Shown here in pieces: positions 52,292 to 61,544 of a stretch of DNA of 64,000 bases (the first letter of the stretch is position 1; every line of letters begins with the position of its first letter). The notes beneath the pieces are model-generated. The model saw only the letters and a list, made by a program, of their open reading frames with translations, was not told where the DNA came from and did no database searches. Made by a program: the position numbers and the translations under genes. This stretch comes from Massilia sp. R2A-15. Lineage in GTDB: Bacteria; Pseudomonadota; Gammaproteobacteria; Burkholderiales; Burkholderiaceae_D. The stretch lies in assembly GCF_030704305.1 (NCBI RefSeq), contig NZ_CP131935.1:1116001-1180000 (forward strand). The letters run 5' to 3'.

Positions 52292-52780
52292 TCAGCGCAC
52301 CGGGAACGGCGGCAGGCGCGCTTCCAGTTCACGCCGCGTCACCTGGCCCAGGCGCGTCATCACCAGCTTGCCCTCGGGATCGAACAGCAGCGTGGTGGGA
52401 TAGGCGTTCACCTTGAACTCCTTCATCGTGGCCTCGTTGCCGGCGACGATAGGGTAGGTCACATGCAGCAGCTCGGCGTAGCGGCGGATGTTCGGCAGGC
52501 TGTCGCCGTCGGCCGCCAGTCCCAGCACGACGACGTCGTCGCGCGAATGCGACAGCGCTTCGAGCTCCGGCATCTCCTTGATGCACGGCGCGCACCATGT
52601 GGCCCAGACGTTGAGCACGATCCATTTGCCCCGGTGGCGCTCGAGAGTGTGGCGCTGTCCCTGCACGTCGGTCAGATGGAAGGCCGACGCCGGCGCCGAC
52701 GCCGCCGCGATCAGGCAGACCAGCGCAGCGCAGCGGCGGGCCCCGGCCCACCAGCGGCGCCATGCAGGGGCGGCGCACAT
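52292..52780 (-). CDS. TlpA-like periplasmic thioredoxin
   Basis: 162 residues from the ATG at 52780; longer frames upstream run antisense to the NnrS-like gene. An arginine/tryptophan-rich start leads into a hydrophobic signal (CAALVCLIAAASAPASAF). The thioredoxin fold has WVLN..ATWCAPCIKEMPEL with a WCAPC active site and the cis-Pro region AYPTTLLFDPEG. Probably a periplasmic disulfide reductase, as in cytochrome maturation, though no ccm genes are near. Its start is 21 bases from the divergent NnrS-like start. Confidence 0.87.
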   Translation of the reverse strand: MCAAPAWRRWWAGARRCAALVCLIAAASAPASAFHLTDVQGQRHTLERHRGKWIVLNVWATWCAPCIKEMPELEALSHSRDDVVVLGLAADGDSLPNIRRYAELLHVTYPIVAGNEATMKEFKVNAYPTTLLFDPEGKLVMTRLGQVTRRELEARLPPFPVR

Positions 52781-52801
52781 TACAGCTGGCCCGACAAGCC
52801 G

Positions 52802-53563
52802 ATGACGAAGGCGCGATTCGCGGTCAGCTGCACGCCGCTGGCGATCGCGAACGCGTGCTATCACGCCACGATGCTCGGATGGCTCGCGCTGTCGCCGGTC
52901 GCGCCGGTGCAGGCGGCGATCCTGATCATCGTGCTGATCGAATCGGTCATCGGCGCGCGCGTCATCCCGATGTTTACCCGCAATGGTGTCGCCGGCACGG
53001 CGCCGGTGGTGCACCAGCGCCGCGACAACGTGGCGATGGGCCTGACCGTGGCGACGGTGATCGGCTGGATCCTGCCTTTGCCCGCGCCCATGTTCGCCGG
53101 GATCGCCTTTGCGGCCGGCTGCGCGGCGCTGCGGCGCCTGGCGGGGTGGCAGCCGCAGCGCACCCTTGGCGTGCCGCTGGTGTGGATCCTGCATCTGTCG
53201 TACGCGTGGATTCCGGTCGGCTTCTTCATGCTGGCGCTGGCCGTGCTGCACGTGCTCACGACCAGCGCGGCGTTCCACGCGCTGGCGGTGGGCTCGATGG
53301 CCGGCCTGATCATCGGCATGATGACGCGCACCGCGCTCGGCCACACGGGCCGTCCCCTCAAGGCCGGCGCTCCCGAAACGGCCATGTACTGGCTGATCCA
53401 GCTTGGCGCGCTGGCCCGCGTGTGCGCGGCCGTCGGCCCGGCGGCCGCGCGCGAGGCCTGCCTGGCCGGCGCGGCGGCGGCGTGGTCGCTGGCGTTTGTG
53501 CTGTATGTGGCCGTGTACGGCCGCTACCTGTGGCGCGTGCGGATCGACGGCAAGGAAGGCTAG
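52802..53563 (+). CDS. NnrS-like membrane protein, apparently lacking the N-terminal half
   Basis: 253 residues from the ATG at 52802, all strongly hydrophobic with about seven membrane segments. The block VLIESVIGARVIPMFTRNG and later LALAVGSMAGLIIGMMTRTALGHTGRPL are typical of the C-terminal two thirds of NnrS, a heme/copper membrane protein linked to nitric-oxide stress. Family members usually have about 400 residues and twelve segments, so roughly the first 145 residues are absent here; upstream in-frame sequence is antisense to tlpA. Either a short variant or a 5' deletion. No nitrite or NO reductase genes are near. It overlaps the convergent PaaX-like gene by 4 bases. Confidence 0.75.
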   Translation: MTKARFAVSCTPLAIANACYHATMLGWLALSPVAPVQAAILIIVLIESVIGARVIPMFTRNGVAGTAPVVHQRRDNVAMGLTVATVIGWILPLPAPMFAGIAFAAGCAALRRLAGWQPQRTLGVPLVWILHLSYAWIPVGFFMLALAVLHVLTTSAAFHALAVGSMAGLIIGMMTRTALGHTGRPLKAGAPETAMYWLIQLGALARVCAAVGPAAAREACLAGAAAAWSLAFVLYVAVYGRYLWRVRIDGKEG

Positions 53564-54465
53564 GGCGAGGGTGGCGCCGGCCGCGCCAGGTGACGGCCGG
53601 CGCCGTCGGCGGTGAGCGCTTCGAGCTCGCGGCGCAGTTGCGCGCCGCGCTCGGCCGGCCAGTCCGGCGGCAGCAGCGCGGCCGGAAGGCGCGGATCGTG
53701 CCGCTGGGCGCGGCGCCAGTCGCAGCGCACCAGGGTGCGCAGCACGAAAGCGTCACAGTCGGTCAACGCCGGCGCCGCGCGCACGCTGTCGAGCAGGGGC
53801 GCGTAATGCGCGATGAAGTCGCGGTAACCGGCCACTACCGGCGCCAGGTCCCAGGCGGCATCGACCAGTTCGGACAAGGGCCGCTGGCCCGAATCGGGCA
53901 GCTCGTTCATCTGGCAGACCCATAACCGGCCTGCGATGCCCAGCCGTTCGAGGCCGGCCGACAGCGTGGCCGGCGGGGCGCCGGGCAGCGCGAACACGCC
54001 CGGGGCAATCAGGCGAAAGCCATCGTTCCAAAGGTGTTTGCGCAACGCCTCCTGCTCGGCGCCGCACAGCCGCGCAAGCCAGCCGACCACGATGGTCCAC
54101 TTGACCGGTTCATCGGCGGTGGGGGCGCCGGCAGCGCGCCGCGCCGCGCTCGGCCAGCATGCGCTGCGGCGCCCGTCGCGGACCGTACACAGCACGCCCT
54201 GACGAACCAGCCGGAACACGCAGGTGCGCATCAGGCGTTCGCCCACGCCGAACGGCGCCATCAGCGCCGCCAGCGACGACAGCCAGAGCACGCCGCCAGC
54301 CGGCGCGGCATCTTCGACCACCTGGGCGACCAGGTCGCCGGCCGCGGGCCGGTTGCCGGCCAGGCGTGCGGCGATCGCGCCGTCGACGAGGCAGGGAGCG
54401 TCGGCAGTCCGATGCGGCGGGGCGATGGAGCGGCGAGTCGACCCGGGAATGGCGTTGGCATACAT
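53560..54465 (-). CDS. PaaX-like transcriptional regulator
   Basis: 301 residues. N-terminal winged helix with GVLWLSSLAALMAPFGVGERLMRTCVFRLVRQGVL followed by a GRRS motif, as in PaaX repressors; the central part has KWTIVV, and the C-terminal helical domain includes YRDFIAHYAPLLDS and AFVLRTLVRCDWRRAQRHDP with LLPPDWPAE. PaaX represses phenylacetate catabolism by sensing phenylacetyl-CoA, but no paa gene occurs in the window, so its targets are unknown. Assignment rests on the pattern of both domains. Confidence 0.8.
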   Translation of the reverse strand: MYANAIPGSTRRSIAPPHRTADAPCLVDGAIAARLAGNRPAAGDLVAQVVEDAAPAGGVLWLSSLAALMAPFGVGERLMRTCVFRLVRQGVLCTVRDGRRSACWPSAARRAAGAPTADEPVKWTIVVGWLARLCGAEQEALRKHLWNDGFRLIAPGVFALPGAPPATLSAGLERLGIAGRLWVCQMNELPDSGQRPLSELVDAAWDLAPVVAGYRDFIAHYAPLLDSVRAAPALTDCDAFVLRTLVRCDWRRAQRHDPRLPAALLPPDWPAERGAQLRRELEALTADGAGRHLARPAPPSP

Positions 54466-54765
54466 GGGAACCTACCTTGGATTCGACAGGTCCCCATTCT
54501 CGCCCGTGCCCGCGGTGCGATTCCATAAGACAGATCAATCAATCGCGCGCTGGGGGCGTGTTGCCCGGATACGACGCGGACACGGCGCAAGTGCGATGCG
54601 TTCTCTCCCATGACGCGCCGTTGGCAGCAACATATTGAAACGATTTCCCCAGTCTGCCCGCCGATGGTGCGTGCTAACGTAGCGACTTGCTCAGCGGCAA
54701 GAGCCGCGAAATCGCCCACGTTGCCACATCATTATTCATACGGACGCCTCTTGAAAACCCGATTC
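54466..54765. other. Divergent promoter region between paaX-like and CAP-domain genes
   Basis: 300 bases without a gene or repeat. Should contain promoters for both flanking genes; no convincing -35/-10 pair or operator was recognised. Confidence 0.45.
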
Positions 54766-55662
54766 ATGAACTTCGCCGCGACCACGCTGCCGCGCGGCCT
54801 GCTGGTCTGCCTGCCGCTGCTGGCCGCGGGCGCGGCCCACGCGCAGAGCCGCGATGCGCTGGCCGACCTCATCAACGAGTACCGCGCCGATCCGGGCAGC
54901 TGCGGCGGCTGGCGCGCCGATCCGGCGCCGCCGCTGGCGCCGCATCCTGCGCTGGCGCGGGCGCGCGTTGCGCCCGGCGGCTACATCGACGACGCGCTCG
55001 AGCGCGCCGGCTATCCGGTCGCCGAGGCCAAGATCATTTACGTCTCCGGCGCGCGCAATGCCGAGGCGGCGATGGACGCCGTGTGGGGCACCCAGTGCCG
55101 CGCGCTGTTGGGCGCGGAATGGACCTCGGTGGGCACCGCGCGCAGCGGCGACTCCTGGCAGATCGTGCTGGCGCGCCAGTCCGCGTCGCCGCATGTGTCG
55201 CACCTGTCGAACGCGCGCGTCGCCCGCCAGTCCGAAACGCGCGACATCGGCAAACTGATTCTCGACGCCGTGAACCGGGCGCGCGCAACGCCGCGCAATT
55301 GCGGCACGCGCCATTTCGACGCCGCGCGCCCGCTCACCTGGAATCGCTCGCTGGCCTCGGCGGCGCAGGCGCACAGCAGCGACATGGCAAGGCAAAGCTA
55401 CTTCAGCCACCAGGGCAGGGACGGCAGCGAAGTGTCCGATCGGGCCAAGCATGCCGGCTACCGCTACCTGGGCATCGGCGAGAATATCGCGGCCGGCCAG
55501 AAGTCGGCCGACGAGGTCATGGCCGGATGGCTGGCCAGCCCGGGGCACTGCGCCAACATCATGGACCGCTGGTTCACCGAGATGGGCAGCGCCTACGCGC
55601 TCGGCGGCGGTGGCAGCAACAGCCATCCGTATTGGACGCAGGTGTTCGGCACGCCCAAATAG
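54766..55662 (+). CDS. Secreted CAP/SCP-domain protein with tandem domains
   Basis: About 298 residues from the ATG at 54766; a TTG at 54751 is an alternative. Signal peptide GLLVCLPLLAAGAAHA. Two CAP-like regions: a degenerate one (about 28-145: DALADLINEYRADPGSCGGW, but without the usual His/Glu block) and a full one (about 163-298: LILDAVNRARATPRNCG, HSSDMARQSYFSHQGRDGSE, GYRYLGIGENIAAGQ, SPGHCANIMDRWFTEMGSAY, YWTQVFG). Bacterial CAP proteins are extracytoplasmic; function is poorly defined. Two domain cysteines suggest disulfides. Confidence 0.87.
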   Translation: MNFAATTLPRGLLVCLPLLAAGAAHAQSRDALADLINEYRADPGSCGGWRADPAPPLAPHPALARARVAPGGYIDDALERAGYPVAEAKIIYVSGARNAEAAMDAVWGTQCRALLGAEWTSVGTARSGDSWQIVLARQSASPHVSHLSNARVARQSETRDIGKLILDAVNRARATPRNCGTRHFDAARPLTWNRSLASAAQAHSSDMARQSYFSHQGRDGSEVSDRAKHAGYRYLGIGENIAAGQKSADEVMAGWLASPGHCANIMDRWFTEMGSAYALGGGGSNSHPYWTQVFGTPK

Positions 55663-55682
55663 GTACGCGCCGCGGTCCAAAA

Positions 55683-55727
55683 GCGGGGGCAGGTCCGGCG
55701 GAGCGACGGGGACGCCGAGTCCGTCGG
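55683..55727. repeat. Degenerate hairpin repeat joined to a second module
   Basis: GGGGGCAGGTCCGGCGGA followed by GCGACGGGGACGCCGAGTCC. The same kind of junction occurs at 37138-37177. Only repeat of this family seen after 42.2 kb. Confidence 0.55.
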
Positions 55728-55788
55728 GTTCGTCGCTGCCGCAGAAGCTGTCGCGAGCGGGGAGTACTGAGGAACTGGCCAGGCAGGA

Positions 55789-57114
55789 CTAAGCCGGCTT
55801 CTTCATCAGCGCCATCATCGCAGTGACCGTCGCTTCAACCCCGGTGCGTACCGCCGGTTCAGGTTCGATCTTGAAGATCGGGCTGTGGTGGCTCGGCACC
55901 GGCGCGCCGCCATTCGCCGCCGCGTCCAGCACCTGCCTGGACGTCCCGCCAACGCCGAAGTACACACTCGGAATATACGGTTTGGTGGTGAAGAACGGGA
56001 AGTCTTCGGCGCCCATGCCGGAGCGCTGATAGTTTTGATCGAAAATTTGGGCGCCCAGTTTGTCGGTCCACGCCAGCTTCAGGCGGCGGGTGAGGGCGGC
56101 GTCGTTGATGGTCGGCGGCGTTGCCTCGTCCATCACCTTCACCTCGGGCAGCTGATTCTCCGCCACGCCATTGGCGCGCGCCGTGTTGACCGCCACGCGC
56201 CGTATCGCATCGAGCAGCGCGGCGCGCGTCTGCGCATTCTCGCTGCGCACGGTCAGTTGCAACTTGGCGGAATCGGAGATGATGTTGGCCTTGGTGCCGG
56301 CATGGAACGAGCCGACCGTGATCACCGCCGCTTCGTGCGGCTCGCGCTCCCGGCTGATGATGGTCTGCAGCGCGACGACGATCTGGGACCCCAGCATGAC
56401 TGGATCCTTGCCCCGATGCGGACTGGCGCCATGCGCGCCGACGCCATGCACCAGGATCTCGACCGTGTCCGAGCCCGAGTACGGCGAGCCTTCGCTCACG
56501 GTAATTTTCCCGGCCTCGACATCGGACACCACGTGGAACGCGAGCGCATAATCCGGGCGCCCGAAACGCTCCCACACGTGGTCCTTCATCATCGCGTTCG
56601 CACCGGCGACGCGCTCTTCCGCCGGCTGGCCGATCAGCATCAGCGTGCCGGACCATTGTCCTCGACGCGCCGCCATCTGCCGCGCCGTGCCCACCAGGCT
56701 GGTCATGTGCACGTCGTGGCCGCAGGCGTGCGTCACCGGCCACAGGTTGCCTTCGCGATCCTTGCCCGTCACCGTCGATGCGTTGGGCAGCCCGGATTTC
56801 TCGAGCACGGGCAAGCCGTCCATGTCGGCGCGCATCATCACCAGCGGGCCGGGCCCGTTCTTCATGATCGCCACCACGCCCGTTCCGCCGACGCCCTCCG
56901 TCACCACAAAGCCCGCTTCGCGCAGTTCCGCTGCCAGGCGAGCGGCGGTTTTCGTTTCCATCAGCGAGAGTTCGGGATTGCGGTGGAAATGATCGAACAA
57001 GGCGCCGAGGTGGCCGCGATAATCCTTGGTCACGGCATTCGCCAGTTCGGCATCTGCCGCCTGAACCAGGTGCAGGGGCAAGACTGCGAGGAGTAGAGCG
57101 ATCGAGCGTTTCAT
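55789..57114 (-). CDS. Periplasmic M20-family amidohydrolase
   Basis: 441 residues from the ATG at 57114, giving signal peptide MKRSIALLLAVLPLHLVQA. M20D amidohydrolase/carboxypeptidase: RADMDGLPV, zinc-ligand block THACGHDVHMTSLVGTAR, catalytic-pair region IGQPAEERVAG, and dimerisation-domain His in HGASPHRGKDPV. It removes an acyl or peptide group from amidated amino acids such as hippurate-like conjugates; the actual substrate is unknown. Export of this family is less usual than cytoplasmic location but the signal is clear. Same direction as the small exported-protein gene upstream. Confidence 0.92.
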   Translation of the reverse strand: MKRSIALLLAVLPLHLVQAADAELANAVTKDYRGHLGALFDHFHRNPELSLMETKTAARLAAELREAGFVVTEGVGGTGVVAIMKNGPGPLVMMRADMDGLPVLEKSGLPNASTVTGKDREGNLWPVTHACGHDVHMTSLVGTARQMAARRGQWSGTLMLIGQPAEERVAGANAMMKDHVWERFGRPDYALAFHVVSDVEAGKITVSEGSPYSGSDTVEILVHGVGAHGASPHRGKDPVMLGSQIVVALQTIISREREPHEAAVITVGSFHAGTKANIISDSAKLQLTVRSENAQTRAALLDAIRRVAVNTARANGVAENQLPEVKVMDEATPPTINDAALTRRLKLAWTDKLGAQIFDQNYQRSGMGAEDFPFFTTKPYIPSVYFGVGGTSRQVLDAAANGGAPVPSHHSPIFKIEPEPAVRTGVEATVTAMMALMKKPA

Positions 57115-57193
57115 CGGTTTTCCTTGTGATGAGGTTTTGAAGTGCCCGCTATCGCAATGCGTCCAACAGGCAGTTGTGCTGGGCATGCTGTGG

Positions 57194-57583
57194 CTACCAG
57201 CCCATGGTCTTTTTCGATACCGTCCAGGTAACCTGCCCTGGCGCGGCGCTGGCGGAGACCAGGGCTACAAGCTTATCCGCGGCGTCACCCGCCTCAGCGT
57301 ATTCCTTGGTCCCTTCAAGCTGGTAGAGCGTGGGCGGCGTCGGCGAACTCAGGGAGATCGGGTTCGGATGGGAGACGCCATTTTCCGAGAAAATTTTCAA
57401 GCAGCGCTCGGCACCGGCCTTGTCGGGCGCTTCGACGTGAATGCTGACGATGAAGCTGCCCCGTTCTGCTTTCAACTTGTTCAAGTCGGCCATCATTTCC
57501 GACGGGGGCTTCGCGCCAGGATGCGCGCTCGCCGGCGCAACGAATAACACGATCAATGCTGCTGCAAGAATGCGACGGACCAT
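57194..57583 (-). CDS. Small exported protein of unknown function
   Basis: Not recognised. 129 residues with Sec signal MVRRILAAALIVLFVAPASA. The mature part starts HPGAKPPSEMMADLNKLKAE and contains FIVSIHVEAPDKAGAERCLKIF, suggesting a small alpha/beta fold, and ends VTWTVSKKTMGW. One cysteine. It lies 79 bases upstream of the amidohydrolase in the same direction and may be co-transcribed. Confidence 0.7.
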   Translation of the reverse strand: MVRRILAAALIVLFVAPASAHPGAKPPSEMMADLNKLKAERGSFIVSIHVEAPDKAGAERCLKIFSENGVSHPNPISLSSPTPPTLYQLEGTKEYAEAGDAADKLVALVSASAAPGQVTWTVSKKTMGW

Positions 57584-57675
57584 CGTTGCTCCAGGAGTTG
57601 GCCGATCTTTGTCGGCAAGTTATTGTTGCTGACTATACCAGTGTTTGCGTTGCATATCAGCAAGTTCATTGTGGC

Positions 57676-57705
57676 TTGCGATTCCTTTAACAATGGTCCT
57701 ATACT
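57676..57705 (+). promoter_or_regulatory. Sigma-70 promoter of the DUF885 gene
   Basis: TTGCGA, 18-bp spacer, TATACT, ending 44 bases before the ATG at 57750. Confidence 0.6.
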
Positions 57706-57749
57706 CGCTGCGATCGCAAGTTGAATCCCTCATCGCAAAAAGGAATCGC

Positions 57750-59528
57750 ATGTCGAATACGCCGTTTAAAGTTCGCGCCCTGATCGGCGCCGTGGCCCTG
57801 GCCGTGCTGTCCATTCCCGCAGCCGCCGCCGAACCCGCATGGGTCACGAAGAGCAACGCCAACACCACGTTGCTGTTGAACGTGATGGCCAAGTATTCGC
57901 CCGAAAGCGCCAGCTCGATCGGCGTCGATGGCTACGACGAGCAGATCACCGACCTGTCGCGCGACCAGTTCGAAGCGGCCAACAAGGACACGCGCGCGGC
58001 CATCGCCGAGATGGAAAGGCGCCTGAAGACCGAGACCGATCCGAAGGTGAAGCAGGATCTGGAAATCCTGATCGGCAGCGCGAAGGACCGCCTGCGCAGC
58101 AGCAGCCTCGATCGCAAATACTTCATGCCGTACAACGACCTGACGGCGAGGATCTTCGGCGTCGTGCGCGCTATGCTCGACCCGCGCGTGCCGAAGGAGC
58201 GCCAGAACACGCTGCTGGTGCGCCTCGAAAAATATGCCGGCCTGGCGAGGGGCTACCGTCCCGCCACCGAACTGGCGAACGAGCGCCTGCAGGAGCGCCT
58301 GAAGGCCAACAAGCATTTGCTCGGACCGTACAAGGGCGAAGTCGAGCAGTCCATCAACGACGGCCCGACACTGATCGCGGGCATGAAGGACTTGCTGGCG
58401 AAGAGCGACCTGAAAGGCTGGGAGCCTGCCTTCGCCGCGCTCGAAAAACAGCTGACCGCCTACAACGCGCAAATCAAATCGCAGATCCTGCCGCGCGCGC
58501 GCACCGACCATCGCCTGCCGCCGGAGGTGTACGCCAACAACCTGCACGACTTCGGCGTGGACATCAGCCCGCAGGAGATGATCGCCAAGGCGCTGACCTC
58601 GTTCGCCGAGATCCGCAATCAGATGAACATCACCGCCGGCCTGATCGCGCGCGAACGCCAGCTGCCGAACGCCGACTACCGCGCCGTTATCGCCGAACTG
58701 AAAAAACAGCAGATCCCGAGTGACAAGGTGATGCCGCTGTACCTGGAGCGCCTCGCGCAAATCGAAGCGGCGGCGCGCGACCACCACATCGTTTCGCTCC
58801 CGTCGCGCAAGGCCGTGATCCGCCTGGCCAGCGCCGCCGAGAACGCGCAGCAGCCGGCGCCGCATATGAATCCGCCCCGCCTGATCGGCAACACGGGCGA
58901 GTACGGCGAATTCGTGCTCACCACCGGCATGACGCCCGACGCCAGCGGCAAGGCTATGGTGTTCGACGATTTCACGCACCAGGCGGGAACGTGGTCCCTC
59001 ACGGCGCATGAGGCGCGGCCTGGACACGAGCTGCAGTTCGCGAAGATGATCGAAACCGGTGTGTCGACGGCGCGCGCGGTGTTCGCCTTCAACAGCGTCA
59101 ACGTCGAAGGCTGGGCCTTGTATGCGGAGGCCGAGATGCAGCCCTACGAGCCGCTCGACGGCCAGCTGTTTGCCTTGCAGGCGCGGATGCAGCGCGCGGC
59201 CCGCGCTTTCCTCGACCCGATGGTCAACCTCGGCGAGATCACGCCGGAAGGGGTGAAGTCCTTCCTGATGGATGAAGTAGGTCTGTCCGAAGGCATGGCG
59301 ACGCAGGAGATGCAGCGCTACACCTTCCGCGCACCGGGGCAGGCGACGTCGTATTTCTACGGTTACCAGCGGCTGATGGAAACGCGCCAGGCGGCCGAAG
59401 TCGCGCTGCGCAAGAAGTTCAACCGTCAGGCCTTCAACGACTTCGTGCTGGCGCAGGGGCTGGTGCCGCCGGCGCTGCTGCGCAAGGCGGTGATGGAGGA
59501 GTTCGTGCCTGCGCAGGCCAAGCTCTAA
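57750..59528 (+). CDS. DUF885-family exported protein, probable metallo-hydrolase
   Basis: 592 residues from the ATG at 57750, preceded by AAAAAGGAA; signal peptide VRALIGAVALAVLSIPAAAA. Helical DUF885 protein. The metal-binding signature appears as TAHEARPGHELQ (HExxPGHxxQ) around residue 424, followed by VEGWALYAEAEM and, near the C-terminus, QATSYFYGYQRLMETRQAAE. Family members are predicted zinc peptidases of the gluzincin kind; few have known substrates. Periplasmic by signal. Stands alone, divergent from the small exported-protein gene. Confidence 0.9.
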   Translation: MSNTPFKVRALIGAVALAVLSIPAAAAEPAWVTKSNANTTLLLNVMAKYSPESASSIGVDGYDEQITDLSRDQFEAANKDTRAAIAEMERRLKTETDPKVKQDLEILIGSAKDRLRSSSLDRKYFMPYNDLTARIFGVVRAMLDPRVPKERQNTLLVRLEKYAGLARGYRPATELANERLQERLKANKHLLGPYKGEVEQSINDGPTLIAGMKDLLAKSDLKGWEPAFAALEKQLTAYNAQIKSQILPRARTDHRLPPEVYANNLHDFGVDISPQEMIAKALTSFAEIRNQMNITAGLIARERQLPNADYRAVIAELKKQQIPSDKVMPLYLERLAQIEAAARDHHIVSLPSRKAVIRLASAAENAQQPAPHMNPPRLIGNTGEYGEFVLTTGMTPDASGKAMVFDDFTHQAGTWSLTAHEARPGHELQFAKMIETGVSTARAVFAFNSVNVEGWALYAEAEMQPYEPLDGQLFALQARMQRAARAFLDPMVNLGEITPEGVKSFLMDEVGLSEGMATQEMQRYTFRAPGQATSYFYGYQRLMETRQAAEVALRKKFNRQAFNDFVLAQGLVPPALLRKAVMEEFVPAQAKL

Positions 59529-59665
59529 GATCGCGTATGCTTTTGGTGGGCAGCTGCGTCTGCAACGTGGCCGCCCCAGACGCTGTAACGATTCGCTACC
59601 AGCGCCAATAAATATGGCGTTTGGCCTCTGGGTTTCTTCTTGCGCAATAGATGAACCAGGTCCGC

Positions 59666-60808
59666 TCAAGCCGGCGCCACTGGTCGCACTCTGACTGCCC
59701 TGGCCACTGGCTTCTCCACCGTCGGAAACCACCGCGCCCGCAGCCGCATGAACGGCGTCTCGACAAAGAAATAAAGCAGCCAGCCACTAAAGACCCCGGC
59801 CGCCATAATGCCCACGATGGTGAGAGGCGCCTGCGGATCGATACCGTACTGTTCCAGTGCCGGCCGCAGCGCCATGAACACCGGCTTGTGCGCCAGGTAA
59901 ATCGCATAAGACCAAAGGGCCAGGCTGGTCGCGCCGGGCACACGTACGCGGTTCAGCAGGGAGGCCGAACTAAGCGCCGCGCATGTCAGCAGTGCGAAGC
60001 TGATGGCGACCAACGAGAAGCCAAAGCTGGACGTGAGGAACAAATTCGGCACGTCTGAGCGCACACCATATAGCACCGTCGCCGCCATGGCCAAGCCTGC
60101 CGCCAGCAGGGCATTTCCGTGCTTTAAGATGCGGCTGAAAAGCGCGGGGTGGAAATTCTTCACCATGGCGATGGCGACGCCGGGGAGGAATTCGTCGAAG
60201 CGGCACCAGGTCGAGTAATAAGCTGGCGCCGAAAACGCCTCCTGGGCATTCATGAAGTTGGTCGCGCGCGTGGCAATGCCAGCGCCGATGGCCGCAACCA
60301 GGACGCTCCAAAGCCAGCGCGGCGAACGCGTTGTGCCGACCAGTGCCAGCACCGCCAGCGGAAGCACCAGGTAGAATTGCTCCTCAATGCACAACGACCA
60401 TGAATGCGTGAAGGTCTCGCCGTAGCGCAGGCCGAAATTCTGGGTGAAGCTGAGATAACGCCAGGCCGGCGCCATGGTCTTGCCCCAGATAACGCTGTGC
60501 GGGAGTAGCAGGTAGACCGCCAGTACCACATAGTAGTTGGGCAGCGTGCGCAACAGTCGGCGTGCGAAAAAGCTCCTCAGCGACAAAGGCTCGCCGTGCG
60601 CCGCAGGCGCCAGCAACTGGTTGCCGATCAGATAGCCGCTCAGCACGAAGAACAAATCTACCCCGGCCCAGCCGACTTCACCGATGAAGCCGAAGGTGGA
60701 ACCTTGCGCCACGAAGCCGTTATAGTGGGACATCAACACAAGTGTAATGGCAAGGGCGCGCAAAGTATCCAGACCCTTGAGCCGGACAGGTTGAAAAATA
60801 GTATGCAT
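59666..60808 (-). CDS. Acyltransferase family 3 membrane protein (OafA/YrhL type)
   Basis: 380 residues from the ATG at 60808 (MHTIFQPVRLKGLDTLRALA); the frame extends upstream without support. About ten membrane segments. Hallmarks are LKGLDTLRALAITLVLMSHY with the catalytic-type His, GVDLFFVLSGYLI, FFARRLLRTLPNYYVV and SLCIEEQFYLVLPL. It transfers an acyl group to a surface or exported polysaccharide, lipid or similar acceptor at the inner membrane. No glycan genes lie near, so the acceptor is unknown. Confidence 0.92.
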   Translation of the reverse strand: MHTIFQPVRLKGLDTLRALAITLVLMSHYNGFVAQGSTFGFIGEVGWAGVDLFFVLSGYLIGNQLLAPAAHGEPLSLRSFFARRLLRTLPNYYVVLAVYLLLPHSVIWGKTMAPAWRYLSFTQNFGLRYGETFTHSWSLCIEEQFYLVLPLAVLALVGTTRSPRWLWSVLVAAIGAGIATRATNFMNAQEAFSAPAYYSTWCRFDEFLPGVAIAMVKNFHPALFSRILKHGNALLAAGLAMAATVLYGVRSDVPNLFLTSSFGFSLVAISFALLTCAALSSASLLNRVRVPGATSLALWSYAIYLAHKPVFMALRPALEQYGIDPQAPLTIVGIMAAGVFSGWLLYFFVETPFMRLRARWFPTVEKPVARAVRVRPVAPA

Positions 60809-61149
60809 CAGGCGGGTTTCTTGTTGAGGTAATTGAGTGTATCTGCAGCGCTGGCATATCGAACAGAAAGTAAAACGCGCATGGAAAGTCCGCAGGTACG
60901 AAAGCGTCCAGCCTAGGCAGTTGCCGGAGGGCGGTCTAGTCAAATGCGCCGACCCGTGCATATCCTGCGATCAGCCGGTTCGAGCTTGAGGTAATTGGCT
61001 CGCGAGCCAAGTAACTGTAGGATGAGTATGGTTGGCGCAACCACGAACGTCCGCAACGGGTCGGAACTGGCTGGACAGCGGCAGACTGCTTGCGGCCAGG
61101 AGCACACCTATCGATTTCACGATCGCAGTCAATTCCCAGGAGGAGCACC
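60809..61149. other. Intergenic stretch between acyltransferase and YCII-like genes
   Basis: 341 bases, divergent promoter region. No gene or repeat recognised; the right end holds CAGGAGGAG as ribosome site of the next gene. Confidence 0.5.
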
Positions 61150-61491
61150 ATGGCCAAATACCTGATTTCTTTTCCAAGCGCGGCGATGGTTGTGCCCGAT
61201 GGAGAATTGGGCGCGGTGGGCAGTGACGCGCGCGCCGTGATCGATGAGGCGAAAGCCGCCGGCGTCTACGTCTTCGCCGGTGGAATCGACGAAGGCGTAC
61301 CGCCCGTGCTCGTCGCCGCCGACGGCACGGTTGCGGAGGGCGGCTATCCCTGGGCGCCCCAGCTCGATGGCGGCTTCACCGTGCTGGAATTGCCTTCGCG
61401 CGACGAGGCCATCGCATGGGCGGCGCGTATCGCCACGGCCTGCCGGTGCGGCCAGGAACTGCGCGTCTTCGGGTTCGATCCACGGTCCTGA
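61150..61491 (+). CDS. YCII-like (DGPF-domain) protein
   Basis: 113 residues from the ATG at 61150, with CAGGAGGAG upstream. Small ferredoxin-like fold expected for the YCII family: [60 protein letters not shown], then [16 protein letters not shown]. The strand-helix-strand pattern with DEAKAAG and SRDEAIAWA matches, although the classic His/Asp pair is not clear. Cytoplasmic, function unknown. 53 bases before polB. Confidence 0.75.
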   Translation: MAKYLISFPSAAMVVPDGELGAVGSDARAVIDEAKAAGVYVFAGGIDEGVPPVLVAADGTVAEGGYPWAPQLDGGFTVLELPSRDEAIAWAARIATACRCGQELRVFGFDPRS

Positions 61492-61544
61492 CTTTAGCGC
61501 GCCGGCAAAATGGGTGGCGCTTTAGACCAGCCCCCATCTTTCCG

